Positions 22,801 to 35,354 of a stretch of DNA of 64,000 nt are shown here, in pieces. This DNA is from Rhinopomastus cyanomelas. Lineage: Eukaryota; Chordata; Aves; Bucerotiformes; Rhinopomastidae. The notes under the pieces are model-generated. The model worked only from the letters and a program-made list of their open reading frames with translations. It was not told the DNA's origin and did not search any database. Made by a program: the position numbers and the translations under genes. Location of the stretch: the NCBI GenBank assembly GCA_013400115.1, contig VXBP01002288.1, forward strand, positions 300,368 through 364,367, written 5' to 3'. The stretch's first letter is position 1, and each line of letters starts with the position of its first letter.

Positions 22801-24827
22801 AATCATAGAATCATAAGGTTGCAAGGGACCTCCAAAGGTCATCTAGTCCAATCTCACCTCAATGAGCAGACTAGATTTCCCAGAGCCCCATCAAGCATGA
22901 CCCTAAGTGTCTCCAGGGATGGGGTATCAACTACCTCTCTAGGCAACCTGTTCCAGTGATCCATCACCCTCAGATTAAAGAACTTTTTCCTTATGTCTAA
23001 CCTAAGTCTACCCTTTTCCAGCTTAAAATCATTGCCCCTCATCCTATCACTACATGCCCTATTGAATAGTTCTTCCTCAGTCTTCTTATAGACCCCTATG
23101 AGATTTCCCCCATAGCCTTCTCCTTTTCAGGCTGAACAATCCCAACTCTCAGCCTATCTTTGTAAGAAAGGTGCTCCAGCCCTCTTATCATTTTTGTGAC
23201 ATTCCTCTGGACACGCTCCAACAGATCCTCATCCTTCTTGAGTTGGACACAGCAGCCTCACCAGGGCAGAGTAGAGAGACAGAGTCACCTCTCTTGGTCT
23301 GCTGGCCACAATTCTTTTGTTGTAGCCCAGTTTGCCTTCTGGGCTGCATTGCACATTCATGGTTCATGTCCAGCTTTTCATCCACTAATACCCCTAGATC
23401 TTTTTCCAGAAGACTACCCTCGAGCATGGCATCCCCCAGTCTGTATTGACATCTGGTGCAAGACCCTGCACTTGGCTTTGTTGAACCTCATGAGATTTGC
23501 CTGGACTCATTTCTCCTGCTTGTGCAGGTCCCTCTGGATGGCATCTTGGCATGTTCTTGGCATCTCCCATCCTTCTGGCATGTTGCCTGCGCCAATCAGC
23601 GTGGTGTCATATGCAGACCTGCTGAGACTGCACTCAATGAATCATAGAATCATGGAATCATAGAATTATTAGGGATTGAAAGAGACCTTGAAAGATCATC
23701 TAGTCCAATCCCCAATGCCACTGTCAAAATTATTAATGATTATACAAAATTTGTCCCAGTACCAGACCCCCTGAGAGGCAGCACTTACCACAGTTTTCCA
23801 CCTGAACATTGAGCCATTGACTACTACTCTCTGGATGTGACCATCCAGCCAATTCCTTATCCACTGAACAGTCAGTGGATATCTCTCCAACTTAGAGAAA
23901 AGGATGTTCTGGGGTACTATGTCAAAGGCCTTGCAGAAGTCTAGATAGACATCCATAGCTCTTCCCTTGCCCTCTGATGCAGTCACCCCATTGTAAAAAA
24001 CCACTAGTTTGGTCAAGCAGCACTTGCCCTTAGTAAAGCCATACTGGCTGTCTTGAATCACCTCTGTGTCATCTATGTTCCTTAGCATTTCTTCTAGGAA
24101 AATCTGTTCCATGATCTTCCCAGGCACATAGGTGAGGCTGACAGGTCAGTTGTTGCCAGGATCCTCCTTTTCACCTTTTTTAAAAATGGGCATGATGTTT
24201 CCCTTCTTCCAGTCACTAGGGATTTCACCCAACTGCCATGACTTCTCAAATATGGAGGGTGGCTTGGCGACTATATCAGCCTGTTCTCTGAGCACTCTGA
24301 GATGCATCTCATGAGTTCACATGGACTTGTGTATGTTTAGATTCCTCAGATGGTCACAAACCTTGTCTTCACTCACAGTGGGAGGGACTCTGTCTCCCTG
24401 ATCTCTGTCTTGTGGTCTACTGACTTGAGAGATATGAGGAGAGAGGGTGCCAGTGAAGACTGAGCAAAGAATTATTGAGGGTCTCAGCCTCCTCATTCGT
24501 TGTTACTAGCTTACCATTATTGCTCCACATGGAGAGTGTGCTTTCTTTAACCTTCCTTTTTGTGTTCATAAAGCTGTAGAAGCCCTTGGTTGCCTTAGTG
24601 TCCCTTGCTAAGTTCAGCTCCAGCTGTGCCATGGCCTTCCTGACCTTGTTTCTACACATCTGAGCAACATTCCTTTACTCTTTCCAAGACACCTCTGTCC
24701 ACCTCCACTAGCTGTGCAGCTGCACTTTACCATTCAGTTTGACCAGCAGGTCTCAACTGAGCCATGCTGGTCTCTTACCTTCCTTTTCCAATTTCTTACA
24801 CCTGAGGATTGAAAGCTCTTGTGCTTA
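22801..24827 (-). mobile_element. CR1 LINE, ~2 kb, inserted in an LTR and itself interrupted
   Basis: A long minus-strand CR1. The tail (AATCATAGAATCATAAGG) is at 22801, followed by 3'UTR, ORF2 C-terminus (YRL and LEGSLLEKDLGVLVDEKLDM at about 23427-23380), the RT core and the RT N-terminal region. The frame 24127-23696 carries PGKIMEQIFLEEML, QYGFTKGKCCLTKLVVFYNG, DVYLDFCKAFDIVPQNIL and NWLDGHIQRVVVNG, the typical CR1 RT fingers and palm, including the FCKAFD (motif A) aspartate. The frame 24659-24417 is the linker between endonuclease and RT. The copy is 5'-truncated near 24827, where LTR sequence resumes. It is interrupted at 23640-23712 by a tiny CR1 tail. Frameshifts and substitutions make it inactive. 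Confidence 0.88.
23640..23712 (-). mobile_element. ~73-bp CR1 tail inserted into CR1 ORF2, with a 5-bp duplication
   Basis: A severely 5'-truncated CR1 consisting of three octamers (ATCATAGAATCATGGAATC) and about 50 bp of 3'UTR (TTAGGGATTGAAAGAGACCT). It lies inside the RT core of the surrounding CR1. CAATG at 23635-23639 is repeated at 23713-23717; removing the insert and one CAATG restores continuity with the host ORF2 as seen in related copies. That makes a 5-bp target-site duplication very likely. Confidence 0.88.
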
Positions 24828-25103
24828 ATGGGATGGAATAACTATTGGTGAGCTTATGGTCACCTATTCTGTCTGCTCTTCCCTGCAGGTGCGGCCCCTC
24901 AATTTCTGCATCCCCAATATGGTAAAAAAGATTAGCAGTGACCTTGGCTTCACAGAAACAGCCTGCATCTATCCCTGGTAGTAATTGCAAACATCAAGCA
25001 TTACCACTTCTAGAAGCAGACACTGTTTGCATAAATGTGCTGTTAACTTCAGAAAGTGCAGCTAATGAGAAGAGATTGAGCTGAAAAGTAAAACCGTTAC
25101 GCA
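24828..25103 (-). mobile_element. ERVL-like LTR, U3 part (split by CR1)
   Basis: The minus-strand continuation of the LTR at 22380-22800. GGGATGGAATAACTATTGGT and TCCCTGCAGGTGCGGCCCCT match recalled avian ERVL U3 sequence. The right end AAAACCGTTACGCA is a degraded version of the ACCAG-ACA terminus (LTR start on the minus strand). The mononucleotide and dinucleotide content and order agree with the other ERVL-like LTRs here. Confidence 0.55.
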
Positions 25104-25573
25104 GAATTTGTTATGTTCTAACTCACTCCTGACACCCTGCCCTTTGACCAACACTAGCAGTATAGTCAAAATGCTGCCTGCATTTAATAAAAGGTGTGAT
25201 TCTCTCAAATCACAATACCATTGACGGAGCCAAGAGGTGGGTGGTGTGACTCCTGCTCACATTGAAAAGGCTTTTGCATGCAAGGCTGTTGCTGGCAGAT
25301 GTCCCAGAGACAAAGCCTGCAGAGCTATGGCATTGGCTATAATCCTGTGTTTGCTATCAGTCACTGAGTGAGTCATCGTATGGACATGTTATTGCTTGTC
25401 TTTCTTACAGCCTTAAGAAAGTTTTATTTATAATGTAATTTCAGACACCATTACTGTTCAGACCACATCATACTCGCAGAGAACTGAAGGCCTTAGGCTG
25501 GTGTAGAAAACATGGATGTGGGCTTCAGGTGAGGCTGGACAGGGATATTAAGGATTTTGTTCCTATTCATGAA
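25104..25573. other. Unique sequence, no gene recognised
   Basis: Nothing recognised between the LTR end and a short plus-strand CR1 tail. Confidence 0.5.
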
Positions 25574-25640
25574 ATGGGGGTTAGAACAAGACAATATCTA
25601 AGCTTCTTTCCAAACTAAATAATTTTATGATTCTGTGATA
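25574..25640 (+). mobile_element. Short CR1 LINE tail, plus strand
   Basis: GGGGTTAGAACAAGACAAT, CTTCTTTCCAAACTAAAT and the octamers TTTTATGATTCTGTGAT mark a degraded CR1 3' terminus. It may extend farther left to about 25530, but homology is weak. Confidence 0.7.
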
Positions 25641-25644
25641 AAAT

Positions 25645-25885
25645 GTCATCTGAGTGTCCAAAAGCCTTGTTTAATTCATGGCAAACAATATTCACAGCCC
25701 TTTCTTCATCCACCCAACAGGTAATCTCATTCTGTCTAGTTTATCCACAATTATTTCCCCTTCACAAACTCATGCGAATTCCTGCCAGCAGCTTGTTAAA
25801 ATTAATGTGTTTGGAATTTTCTTCCAGTATTATTTGCTCCATCACCTTCAAGGAAACTGAGGTTGAACATGACCAGCCTGAAATT
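25645..25885 (-). mobile_element. Old CR1 LINE RT fragment, left part (split by younger CR1)
   Basis: A diverged minus-strand CR1 RT segment. CACAGCCCTTTCTTCATCCA, CACCCAACAGGTAATCTCAT and TTTGCTCCATCACCTTCAAG correspond to the RT region upstream of the palm. It runs to 25885, where the tail of a younger CR1 begins, and appears to continue at 26606. Confidence 0.75.
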
Positions 25886-26605
25886 CACAGAATCACAGAA
25901 TCACAGAACATTAGGGATTGGAAGGGACCTCAGAGGATCATCTAGTTCAATCCCCCTGACACAGCAGGATCAAGTTGCACAGGAACGTATATATAAGGAG
26001 GTTTTAAATGTCACCAGAGAAGGAGACTCCACAACCTCCCAGACAACCTGTTCCAGTGCTCCGTTTTCTTCACTGTGAAGACATTCCTTCTGATATTGAT
26101 GTGGAACCTCCTATGTTCCACCTTACACCCACTGTCTTTCATCCTGTCACTACATGATATTGAGAAGAGCCTGGCTCCATCCTCCTGACACCCACCCTTC
26201 ACATATTTATAGACATTAATGAGGTCACCCCTCAGTCTCCTCCAAGCTCAAGAGACCCAGCTCCCTCAGCCTCTCCTCCTAAGGGAGGTGTTCCACTGCC
26301 CTCATCATCCTCGTTGCTCTACACTGGACTCCCTCCATCAGCTCTATGTCCTTGAACTGAGGGGCCCAGAACTTCTTGAACTGATGTGGCCTCACCAAGG
26401 CAGAGTAGAGGGAGAGGAGAACCTCTCTCGATCTGCTAACCACCCCCCTTCTGATCCACCCCAGGATGCTGTTGGTCCTCTTGGCCACAAGAGCACACTG
26501 CTGGCTCATGGTCATCCTGCCGTCCACCAGGTCCCTTTCTCCTACACTGCTCTCCACCAGGTCAGTCCCCAACCTATACTGGTACCTGCAGTTGTTCTTG
26601 CCCAG
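25886..26605 (-). mobile_element. Young CR1 LINE inserted into an older CR1
   Basis: The tail has three clean octamers (CACAGAATCACAGAATCACA), then 3'UTR and ORF2 C-terminus. The frame 26572-26279 carries GTDLVESSVGERDLVDGRMT, ALVAKRTNSILGWIRRGVVS, LYSALVRPHQFKKFWAPQFK and VQCRATRMMRAVEHLP. The 5' truncation is at about 26605. Flanking CR1 sequence on both sides is colinear when the element is removed, with only a 2-4 bp overlap (TT) as a possible duplication. Confidence 0.9.
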
Positions 26606-26690
26606 TTCCCTGAGTACTTCTTGCCCTCTTGGAAGAAATATGTAATATCTATTTTCTTCTGGTTCTTAAGATCTCTCAGCATTTCCTTAT
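26606..26690 (-). mobile_element. Old CR1 LINE RT fragment, right part
   Basis: TTCCCTGAGTACTTCTTGCC continues the RT reading of 25645-25885, corresponding to the TTCCCTGGATCCTCCTTCTT segment of better copies. Homology is lost in AT-rich DNA beyond about 26690. Confidence 0.65.
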
Positions 26691-27829
26691 TTGTCTGCAT
26701 GTATTTAGAGTGAGCCACAATCTTGTGTTTTATAGTTTCCAAGCACTTGTATCCTTATTTGATATTGGCTATTGGAAAATAATGATATTCTTGTCTATTA
26801 TAGTACATATTGTTCTATGAGCACCACTCGATAGAACTTTTCAACAGTGTCATAGTGCTGACACAATTAACAGCTAACTGAGATTTGCTCTCTCAAATGA
26901 AAGTGTTTCTGTAGCAGAATGGCGATCCCTGATGACCACCTAAAATCTTCATTTGTCAGAATACACAACAGAATTACAAAAACCAAAGTTTTTGCTGACA
27001 GCAGATGTGTTGTCATACTAGAAATAGAAGAGCAAGAAAAAAGTAAGGCTGTTGCCTTCATCAAGGTTGGTTCTGAAATAAAACCATTTGTTAATGTTTC
27101 ATTTTCTAATTCATTTCTTGTGACACATACTAATAAAAATGTTCATGCAACAATCTTCTTGGCCCCATATCAATTAATTAGACCTATGTAGAAGCAAAAA
27201 ACTATCTTTCACAAATAATAAACTTACTGAGCAAATAAATCAAATTAATATGCCTTTACTAAACTAAACTTTTCTCTTAAACTCTTGCTAGAAAACTAGT
27301 GTTTAACAATGCAATCACTATATATAATCTTTCTATTGCTGTAAATTCTATATTTGTGGATGAAATTCTGTTTTTACCAGCTTTGTCATTATTGGAAATT
27401 ATTCCATGTATGAGATATGTAGGTTATTCTTAAGCAACAGGATAACATTCACAGCCCCCTGGTTTAGCTTTTGGCTCTTTCATTCATTATGCTTTGTAGC
27501 AGCTTATCCGTGCACCAGAAAACACTAAAATCCTTGTACTGTGCTGGTCAGAAGGGTTGTCTTGTCTTTTTCTACAAGCATTCCAATTGGTGAAGTTTTT
27601 GTTGAATGAATAGCTGGAAGGCAAAAACTACAGGAAGGTAAAAAACTTCATTCATTATTTTTGTTCAAGCATGTTCTATATTATTTGGCCTGCCCTGACA
27701 TTGTCACTGTGCACCAGATGCTTTGTTTTGTCAAGTACAGAGTGAAAAGAGCTTAAAAATATTTTTTGATCATTGCCATCTCTTCTCTGTTATTAAGTGA
27801 ACAACTATTCTTTCCATAATTGTCTTGAG
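26691..27829. other. AT-rich unique sequence
   Basis: No gene recognised. A 90-codon frame at 26919-27191 has no recognisable domain and an overlapping minus-strand frame; I treat it as chance. Confidence 0.45.
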
Positions 27830-28140
27830 TTTATAGCTCAATGTGCAGTGAAGGCAAATCAAATGCTGAACTGCATCTGCAGCAGCATTACCGACAAAGA
27901 TAAAAATATGATAATCGCACTGTTCTCAGTGATTCTCAAGCTGTACAGAGGGTACTGTTCTCAGTTTTGTTCCCCAAATTCAAACGAGGATGCAGAGAGA
28001 CTGGAGAGGGTCCAAAGAAGGATCATGAACATGATTAAAGGTTTTGGAGAACCTGTCCTGTGAGGAAGAAGGTCTTTTCTTCCTGAAGAAGGATGAAGGA
28101 GAACCTCATCATAGTATTCTAGTACTTAAAGAATGCCTAA
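27830..28140 (+). mobile_element. Old CR1 LINE, ORF2 C-terminus
   Basis: The plus-strand frame 27797-28063 reads like a diverged ORF2 C-terminus: QCAVKANQMLNCICSSITDK, SVILKLYRGYCSQFCSPNSN and LERVQRRIMNMIKGFGE align in order with ALVAKKANGILGCIR, LYSALVRPHLEYCVQFWAP and LERVQRRATKMIKG of younger copies. There is no recognisable 3'UTR or tail. An old, eroded copy. Confidence 0.75.
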
Positions 28141-30962
28141 TTAAACAGAAATATTTCTGCAGACTTTCAAGAGATTTTGACAGGACTCATCAACATTTAA
28201 CCTATAATTATCTCACCATTTCTCTAATTAAGTGAATGCAGTATTATGGAACAGTTTACTTCTGCAATAGCAATATTCAAATCTGATTATGTGTAGACTT
28301 TCTAGAAATTTCCAGAAGATGTGGACCAGAAAGTTTTATTTTGTGTGCACTGTATATGGAGAGGTATTCTGGAGCTTGGAATTTTTTTTTCTAATTAATT
28401 TTTAACAACAATTAGGGATTCTTTTTTCACTAACAGTAAATTCCAGTTACAGTTTCATGTATTTTCATGAAAACTCAACCAGATGTTCTTCAGGAAAGTG
28501 GACATTTTTTTCAGGGAAATCTTGTTTTAAGTGCAAAGCTGTTTCATATTGTTAAATGCAGAAAATCTTCTAGCTAGTGCTAATTTTCACATATTTCTGA
28601 AAGAGTGAGGAATACTTCGCAGACCTCTTCCTGAGAGTCAAAGTGGGAATAACAGAGTTGATCTTTTATCTTCTTCTTGGCATTCTGTTGTAGGTATCAT
28701 TAAACATGACAGTTTTTAAAAGTCTTCTGTTTCAGAGTGCCCATTTGCAGAACTCAGTATAAAACCTTGTCTCTCCTGTGAAAGAACAAAGCAGTTTGAA
28801 ATGCAACCTGATTTAATATAATTGCTGTGTTCCAGTCCCTTACCTCTTCACTTAAGAAGACAATTTTTATGAGTTTACTAATTTTCCTTTTTAAATACTC
28901 TTTTCTGATAAAGTCTAGCAGCCAGCAATTTCTTTCTGCCTTGAGAAAAACTATGGTGTAACTAAGCTCCTTTTCACACTCACCCTTATTAAAGAAAACA
29001 CAGAAATGACGCCTGTACTCTCTGTTGAATCAGAAAGAGCTCTGCCAAGGTTAACAATGAAAAATTTCTGTTTTCTGATGACAGACAAGTCACCGTTTTC
29101 ATTCCATTGGTTAGTAAGTACATCTCACTTCACAAAGAAGAGTACATGTTGTCAAGATGATGAATTCAGATATGCTACCCTCAAGTATTCTTCCTCAAGA
29201 AACACAATATGCATGTCCCTAAAGCTCCATCCTGAACATACAGTATGGGGAGTCAAGGGGAAGGCATTGAATCTTCCATCTCCACATCTCTGATGTTATT
29301 TGAGTGAGATATGCTCTCTTCTTTAGCAGTTTGTTCCCTATTAAAATGGGTGCAAATGTTCCCTTTTCTTCACGAAATATCATTGGTGGTAGTAGTAAAA
29401 CCAAATTTATTTATACCACTGCAAGTAAAGGAGAAATATGTTAGAGTCAACCCCGAGCCTAATTTTCTATTAGCAAATGTTTGAAGGTTATGAAGTGCAC
29501 CTTCTTCCTGCCACTCTTTCTTGCTTCACCCAAAGAATTTATTAAAGTCATGCAGATATTTGAGGATTTATAGTGCTTGTAATATATGAACTGAGTTCTA
29601 TTCACAATGAAGCTTTGATGATTTACTGAAGTCATATTTTTAAGGTCTATTTCTCTACAAAGTTGTGATGTAGATTTTTTTAACAAGTTTCTCACCCAAG
29701 CAGAATCAACAGAGATGGTAACATAATGTTATGCTTATGATTTCACATTAAAGCATCTATATTAGTATGAAATTGTTTTAAAATAACAGAAATACATCAC
29801 ATATTTTAAATAGTGATTGCAGAGAAGGAAATGAAATCCAGGCTTAGGTACAGAATTTGACAAACTTGCATCTTTGTCTTCTATAGAACAAACAGCAGTG
29901 CAAGTATTTCTGCATAGCAAACTTAAATGGAAAAGAAGATACTCTACCTGAAATAGTAGACGAGGAAAAGTGTAGAAAAATGGCAAGCTGATACTACAGA
30001 TATTTAACAGTATTTATTGTCTAGTGAAGAAATAAAGATATATCAAAGCTATTCTGGATTGAACAAACATCAAGTTCTTGGGGAAGGAGGAATTAATAGT
30101 ATGAAGCATGACCAAGTCATTGAAAGAATATCTCATCACAAATACACAGAATTTTGTGGCAATATTGGGTTGGACAAAAGAGGTTGTGAATACGAACCTT
30201 ACTAAATTTAGAGTTTTTTGCAAGGCACAGAAGAAGAATTCAGGTTGAACAGGCTTTATGACCTTAGAAACAGTACCACAGATGGAAAGTGAGGTAGAAT
30301 GTCCTGGAAAGGATTTTTCTTGTGACAGACTACTCTTAAAGAGAGCAAATGGACTGAATATATCTTGGATAAAGTTATAATGCTAAAAGAAATGAAATAC
30401 CACTGTGACTAAGTCAATGTAAAGACACCAAAATAAGATTTTTAGTTAGAAACATATGCAAAGATGACTGATTTAGAAAAAAATTACAAAAGAAGCTGTC
30501 CAATTTTAAATGAAATGTAAATCTGAGAAAAGAAATTAAGGGTAGATTTAGGTGTGAACAAGTACATTAGACACCTAATATCCCGTCATGCTCATAGAAG
30601 GAAAGACCTTCAGAGAGCTGATTAAAATCTGTGTAGGCTTCGAGATAAGATCAAGTTTCACTGTGCACAAATAGAAGTTTTCCTTCATGCATATGATTCC
30701 TTCTATTCAAAATGCCCTATAGGAGACTCTAAATGTGGGTGTCCACCACTAATTATGATGCTCTAAGTAATCTTATCTGGCCTGCAACTGCCATTCCAGA
30801 GAGGCCAGGGAGATTGCATACTTCTGCATCATAGTTTGTTGCCTCATTTAGATAACAGGTACAACCTGTGGCAGCCATAAACACCATGGATGTTTGTATG
30901 ATCTTAAATTAAGGTTCAAAGAAGCCTGTAGGCATATAAATGGAAATGCCTAAATATAAGCA
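28141..30962. other. AT-rich unique sequence, no gene recognised
   Basis: 2.8 kb without recognised repeats. Frames of up to 95 codons (for example plus 29006-29293) lack domains. Confidence 0.5.
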
Positions 30963-31405
30963 TAGAATCATAGATTGTATTGAGTTGGAAGAAGCTTCTA
31001 AAGAACTCTGCTACAACAAGCAGGGATATCTCTAACTAGAATAGAATGCCAAGAGCCCTATGAAGCCTAACTATGAATGTTTCCAGGTATGGAGCCTTCA
31101 TCTCCTCTCTAGGCAACCTACTCCAATGTTCCACTACCTTCCTATTAAACAACTTGTTCGTAATGTCTGTCTTAAGTCTACCCTTTTCTAGCTTAAAAAC
31201 ATGTTCCCCTGTCCTATAGTTTCATGCCTTTGTGCACAGTTGTCCCCCAGCCTTCTTATAGGTGCCTTTCAAATATTGGGAGGTCACTTTATGGTTCTCC
31301 TGGAGTCTTCTCATCTTCTGGCTAAACAACTCCAACTTTCTCAGCTTGTCTTCATAAGTGAGGTACTTCAGCCCTCTAATGATTTTTGTGGCCCTTCTCA
31401 AGTTA
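30963..31405 (-). mobile_element. CR1 LINE 3' end and ORF2 C-terminus
   Basis: The tail ATAGAATCATAGATTG is followed by TTGAGTTGGAAGAAGCTTCT and 3'UTR of the same type as 22801. The frame 31422-31222 reads SSNLRRATKIIRGLKYLTYE, DKLRKLELFSQKMRRLQENH, KVTSQYLKGTYKKAGGQL. 5'-truncated near 31405. Moderately diverged. Confidence 0.88.
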
Positions 31406-34068
31406 GAACTAGTTTTGACCAAGAGAGTTTAATTATGGGCATATAGGAACACTCTCATAAAAGATACAGGTACAAGAAATGGTAGAAAAAGTGTATATTT
31501 AGAATGCCTGTGTGACCAGCAACTAGAGACTGTTAGTTATATATAATTGAATGTACCAGATTCACTGGAGCGGAACATAAAATACTGAATTGACAGTCTT
31601 AAATGCTGGAAGCTTTCCGAGAGTTATGGGCTCAAATTAGAGCTCAAATTTGTTAGAATTGCAACAAAATCATAGATAAGAAAGATAGAAAACTGCTACT
31701 AGACTTTTGAAAATCCTTAAATTTCATTAACAGAAAATATGCGGTCTACATAAAGGAAGTGAAAAGTGTGCATCTCTATGGAATTGTCTGGTTTTTAATC
31801 AAAAATTAAATAAACAATAGCAAATAGAATCTGGCAGAAACTGAAGAAACTGGGGCATTATTTGCTGTGTACTAGAATCTCATGATATATTGTCACAGCA
31901 GTATTGTGCACATTGAATATAGCCACATTGAATACAGACATGAGAGAAAATAACCTTGATAGGAAGCCTTGCAGTACTGAAGAAGGTGTTAAAATTCTGA
32001 ATTCACTGACAACAGCCTACATTTGAAATATGTTAGGAGCTATATTCCCTTTGAGATCTTGGGTAAAGGGAAGAAATAACAAAAATACATGGGGTTTGAG
32101 TGGGATGTTCCAAGTGCCTTTGACTTCATTAGAACTAGACAGTGAGCATGTATTTAACTTTGAAGTCAATGACTTCATATGTATTCCAACAGACATAAAT
32201 CTCACCTTATAGATAAAATAAGCTATGAGTTTCACAAGAGATTAATGTATTTGGCTTATGACTTTTCACTGAACTAGATGTTAGCAAACATGATTTATTA
32301 GTTTTAAGTGATATTGCATCTGCATAACTTCACTGAATAGATTCAATGATTAATTACCACTATTGTTTAAAAAAAAAAGTTGGTTAATAGTTATCCAGAT
32401 ATGTACAGTACCCAAAATACAGTCAGTAGATTAATGTCTTCATTGACAGTCAGGTAGGTTTAGATAAAGACTTTAGTTAAAAGAAATACAGCAGTTTTTC
32501 AACAGGTACTGTAAAAATTGCATTTGGCTGTGAAATTATCTGAAATGTCTTCTTTTTTTTTTCACTAATGCTGCTCAGAGGTCATAAATTCTGAATATTC
32601 TGAAATTCAAAAACTATGAGGTACTTGACCTTCTGCCCTAAGCTGGACCTACAGATACTCAGCTTTTTTCTACTGTTAAGAAGTCTGAATAAGCATTCAG
32701 AATCGTAGCAGTAATTTTCTTGTTTGAAATGTTGGTTGTATGCATATAATAAAGACTAGAAAATATTTCTACATATCACTGTCTCATACAAATCAAAAAT
32801 AGAGTAAGAAATGTCTTTAGCCTTTATGAAAATACATCTGAGAGAAACTAAACAAGAGCAGCTAACCCAGGTTGAACAAGCTAACAAATTAACCAGATGA
32901 AGAATGAAGTAGCTAAGTCAGACAATAAGAAATACTGGCGAGAAGGCTGTGTATGAAATTATGAATCATTGCTGAATTTTTTATTTGCAGTTGTAGAAGA
33001 AAACATCTTGCAGCCTGTAAAGACTGCACCTGGCAGCACAAGTCTCTGTCCCAGTTAGCAAACCTCTGAAGAAACAGTATGAATAGCATACCCACTTGTT
33101 CCAGAACACACCAAACAAACAAATGTGCTACAGATTGCTTTTATGTATTTAATTTCCAGTGATAAAGTTTATCTTTACTCAAAACTTATCTACCTTACCC
33201 AGAGAGATAAAACTGGCACAAATTTATGAGATAAATTCACATGGATATTCATGTGAAATGAGATTTTGTCCAAATACTGTGTGTTCACCAGCTCTAGAGG
33301 TTTTTTTTTTCAGTGTGTGATCCTTAAAGTAGGTTGGATTTTGGTTAACACAAAACATAAAGAAGCCTCCCGAGATTATTTAATTTGATTCTGTTTATAA
33401 CAGAACCAGCTTGTTCTGGAATAGCATGTAATTTAATCAGTGTTTCTAAGCTCTTAGTGACTTAAAGATTTAAAATCAATATTTAATAAAGATAATGCTT
33501 CACATGCCCCACACAAAGTGGGTCCTGTCTGCCCTTTGTAATAACGACATGCTGTTCTCCACCATCTTCTGTAGCGGTGACTCAGAAGTGAACTCATTTA
33601 ACAGTGAAGTGTTAAGAATTACTCTCAACTGGTTTTGCAAAACTAATTCAAGAGTAAGAAAAGGCTTTTCTTCCATGAAGTGTAACCTTCCTCCTGCCTC
33701 ACCTTTTCATCTATAAGAGAAGAAAATAGTTGTTTTCACTGTGAAGAAGAAATGTGTTGTTTGTGGAAACTGAACAGATACACACACACCAACACAGAAG
33801 GGTAGAGTGCACTTATTGTGCTTTTCACAAAAATAAGTAACTTCCTGTTTCACCTATGTCAGCTACCCTGGATTTTATTTTTCTTAAAACTAAATCAAGC
33901 ATTAGTATATTTTCTGCTTGGTATATACAGCCAGCAGAATTAAATGGAATTGAAGAATAGAAGTTTTCAAATCCTGGGCTACAGCAGTACACAGCCATAC
34001 ACTCAGAACTAGGTATTATCTCCTTTTTTTGTAGGAAATACAAAGGAAAAAATGCAATAAAGCAAATT
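31406..34068. other. AT-rich unique sequence, no gene recognised
   Basis: 2.7 kb without recognised repeats other than short homopolymers (A-run near 32370, T-run near 33300) and a brief CA run near 33781. Confidence 0.5.
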
Positions 34069-35200
34069 CACAGAATCACAGAATTACTTTGGTTGGAAAA
34101 GACCCTTGTGATCATTGACTCCAACCATCCATCCTACCTCACAAGTTCACCCCTAAACCATTTCCCTCAAAACCTCATCCAAATGATCTTTAAACACATT
34201 CAGGCATGGCAACTCAGCCCCCTCTCTGGGAAGCCCATTCCAGTGCTTGACCACCCTGTCTGTGAAAAAATTCTTCTTAATATCTAGTCTAAACCTACCC
34301 TGTTGTAATGTGAACCCATTCCCTCTTGTTCTGTCACTATTTGCTTGTGAGAAGAGACCAGCACCATCCTCTTGACAATGTCCTTTCAGGTAGCTGTAGA
34401 CAGTGATGAGGTCTCCTCTCAGCCTCCTGTTCTTCAAACTAAAGATCCCCAGCTCTTTCAGTCTTTCCTCATAAGATTTATTCTCCAGGCCCTTCACCAC
34501 CTTAGTTGCCCTCCTCTGCACCTGCTTCAGCACCTCCACATCTCTCTTGTACTGAGGTGCCCACAACTGGACACAATACTCAAGATGTGGCCTCACCAGT
34601 GCTTAATACAGGGGGACAATAACATCCCCACTCTTGCTGGTCACACTTTCTAAGCCACATGGCAACACTGCTGGCCATATTCACCTTCCTGTCAATTAGA
34701 ACGCCCAGGTCGCTCTCTGCCACACAGCTCTCCAGCCACACCTCCCCAAGCCTGTAGCATTGCATGAGGTTGTTGTGGTCCAAGTGCAAGACCTGGCACT
34801 TGGCCTTATTGAAACTCATGCCATTAACATTGGCCCATTGCTCCAATCTATCCAAGTCTCTCTGATGAGCCTCTATACCCTCTGGCAGAGGAACATTCCC
34901 ACCTAACTTTGTGTCATCTGCAAACTTACTAATGATACACTCTATGGCCTTATCAAGTTCATCAATAAAGATGTTAAACAGAGATGGTCCCAACACTGAA
35001 TCCTGAGGTACACCACTTGTGACAGGCCGTCAGCTGGTGGTTAGCTCCAGTAACCACCACTCTTCAGGCCCATCCGTTCAACCAGTGTTTTATCCAGCAG
35101 ATTGGGTGCTCATCCAAGAAATGAGCAGCCAGCTTATCAAGGAAAATTCCATGGGGAACATTGTCAAAGTCTTTTTGAAAGTCCAGGAAAACAATCCCTC
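34069..35200 (-). mobile_element. CR1 LINE, 1.1 kb, RT to 3' end
   Basis: A minus-strand CR1 with tail ATTCACAGAATCACAGAA and the TTACTTTGGTTGGAAAAGAC 3'-end type shared with the copy at 50977. Frame 34596-34153 covers the ORF2 C-terminus (MRPHLEYCVQLWAPQYKRDV, RRLRGDLITVYSYLKGH, SDRTRGNGFTLQQGRFRLDI, VVKHWNGLPREGAELP). Frame 34996-34580 covers the RT palm with LFNIFIDELDKAIE, the FADDTKLGG catalytic box and LEQWANVNGMSFNKAKCQVL. A frameshift near 34590 separates them. 5'-truncated at about 35200 in the RT. Relatively little decayed. Confidence 0.93.
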
Positions 35201-35354
35201 ACATTTTAACTATTATGAGGTATACTTTCTAAGGGTTATGAGCAGGAAGAGAAAATAGAAAACACATTATTTGGAGATGATTTTTAAACACTTTGTATAG
35301 AAACCAAAGTATTTTGGTTTAATATCTAATTCTTTTTATTGATTCTGAAATAGT
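35201..35354. other. Short AT-rich spacer
   Basis: Between CR1 and the LTR candidate; nothing recognised. Confidence 0.5.

Noticed and set aside
25886..25915. CRISPR-like short direct repeats
   Set aside because: These are the tandem octamers that end CR1 elements; there are no spacers of constant length and the genome is a bird.
26919..27191. Candidate 90-codon host exon or small protein
   Set aside because: No recognisable domain, an antisense frame overlaps it, and no splice-site context stands out.
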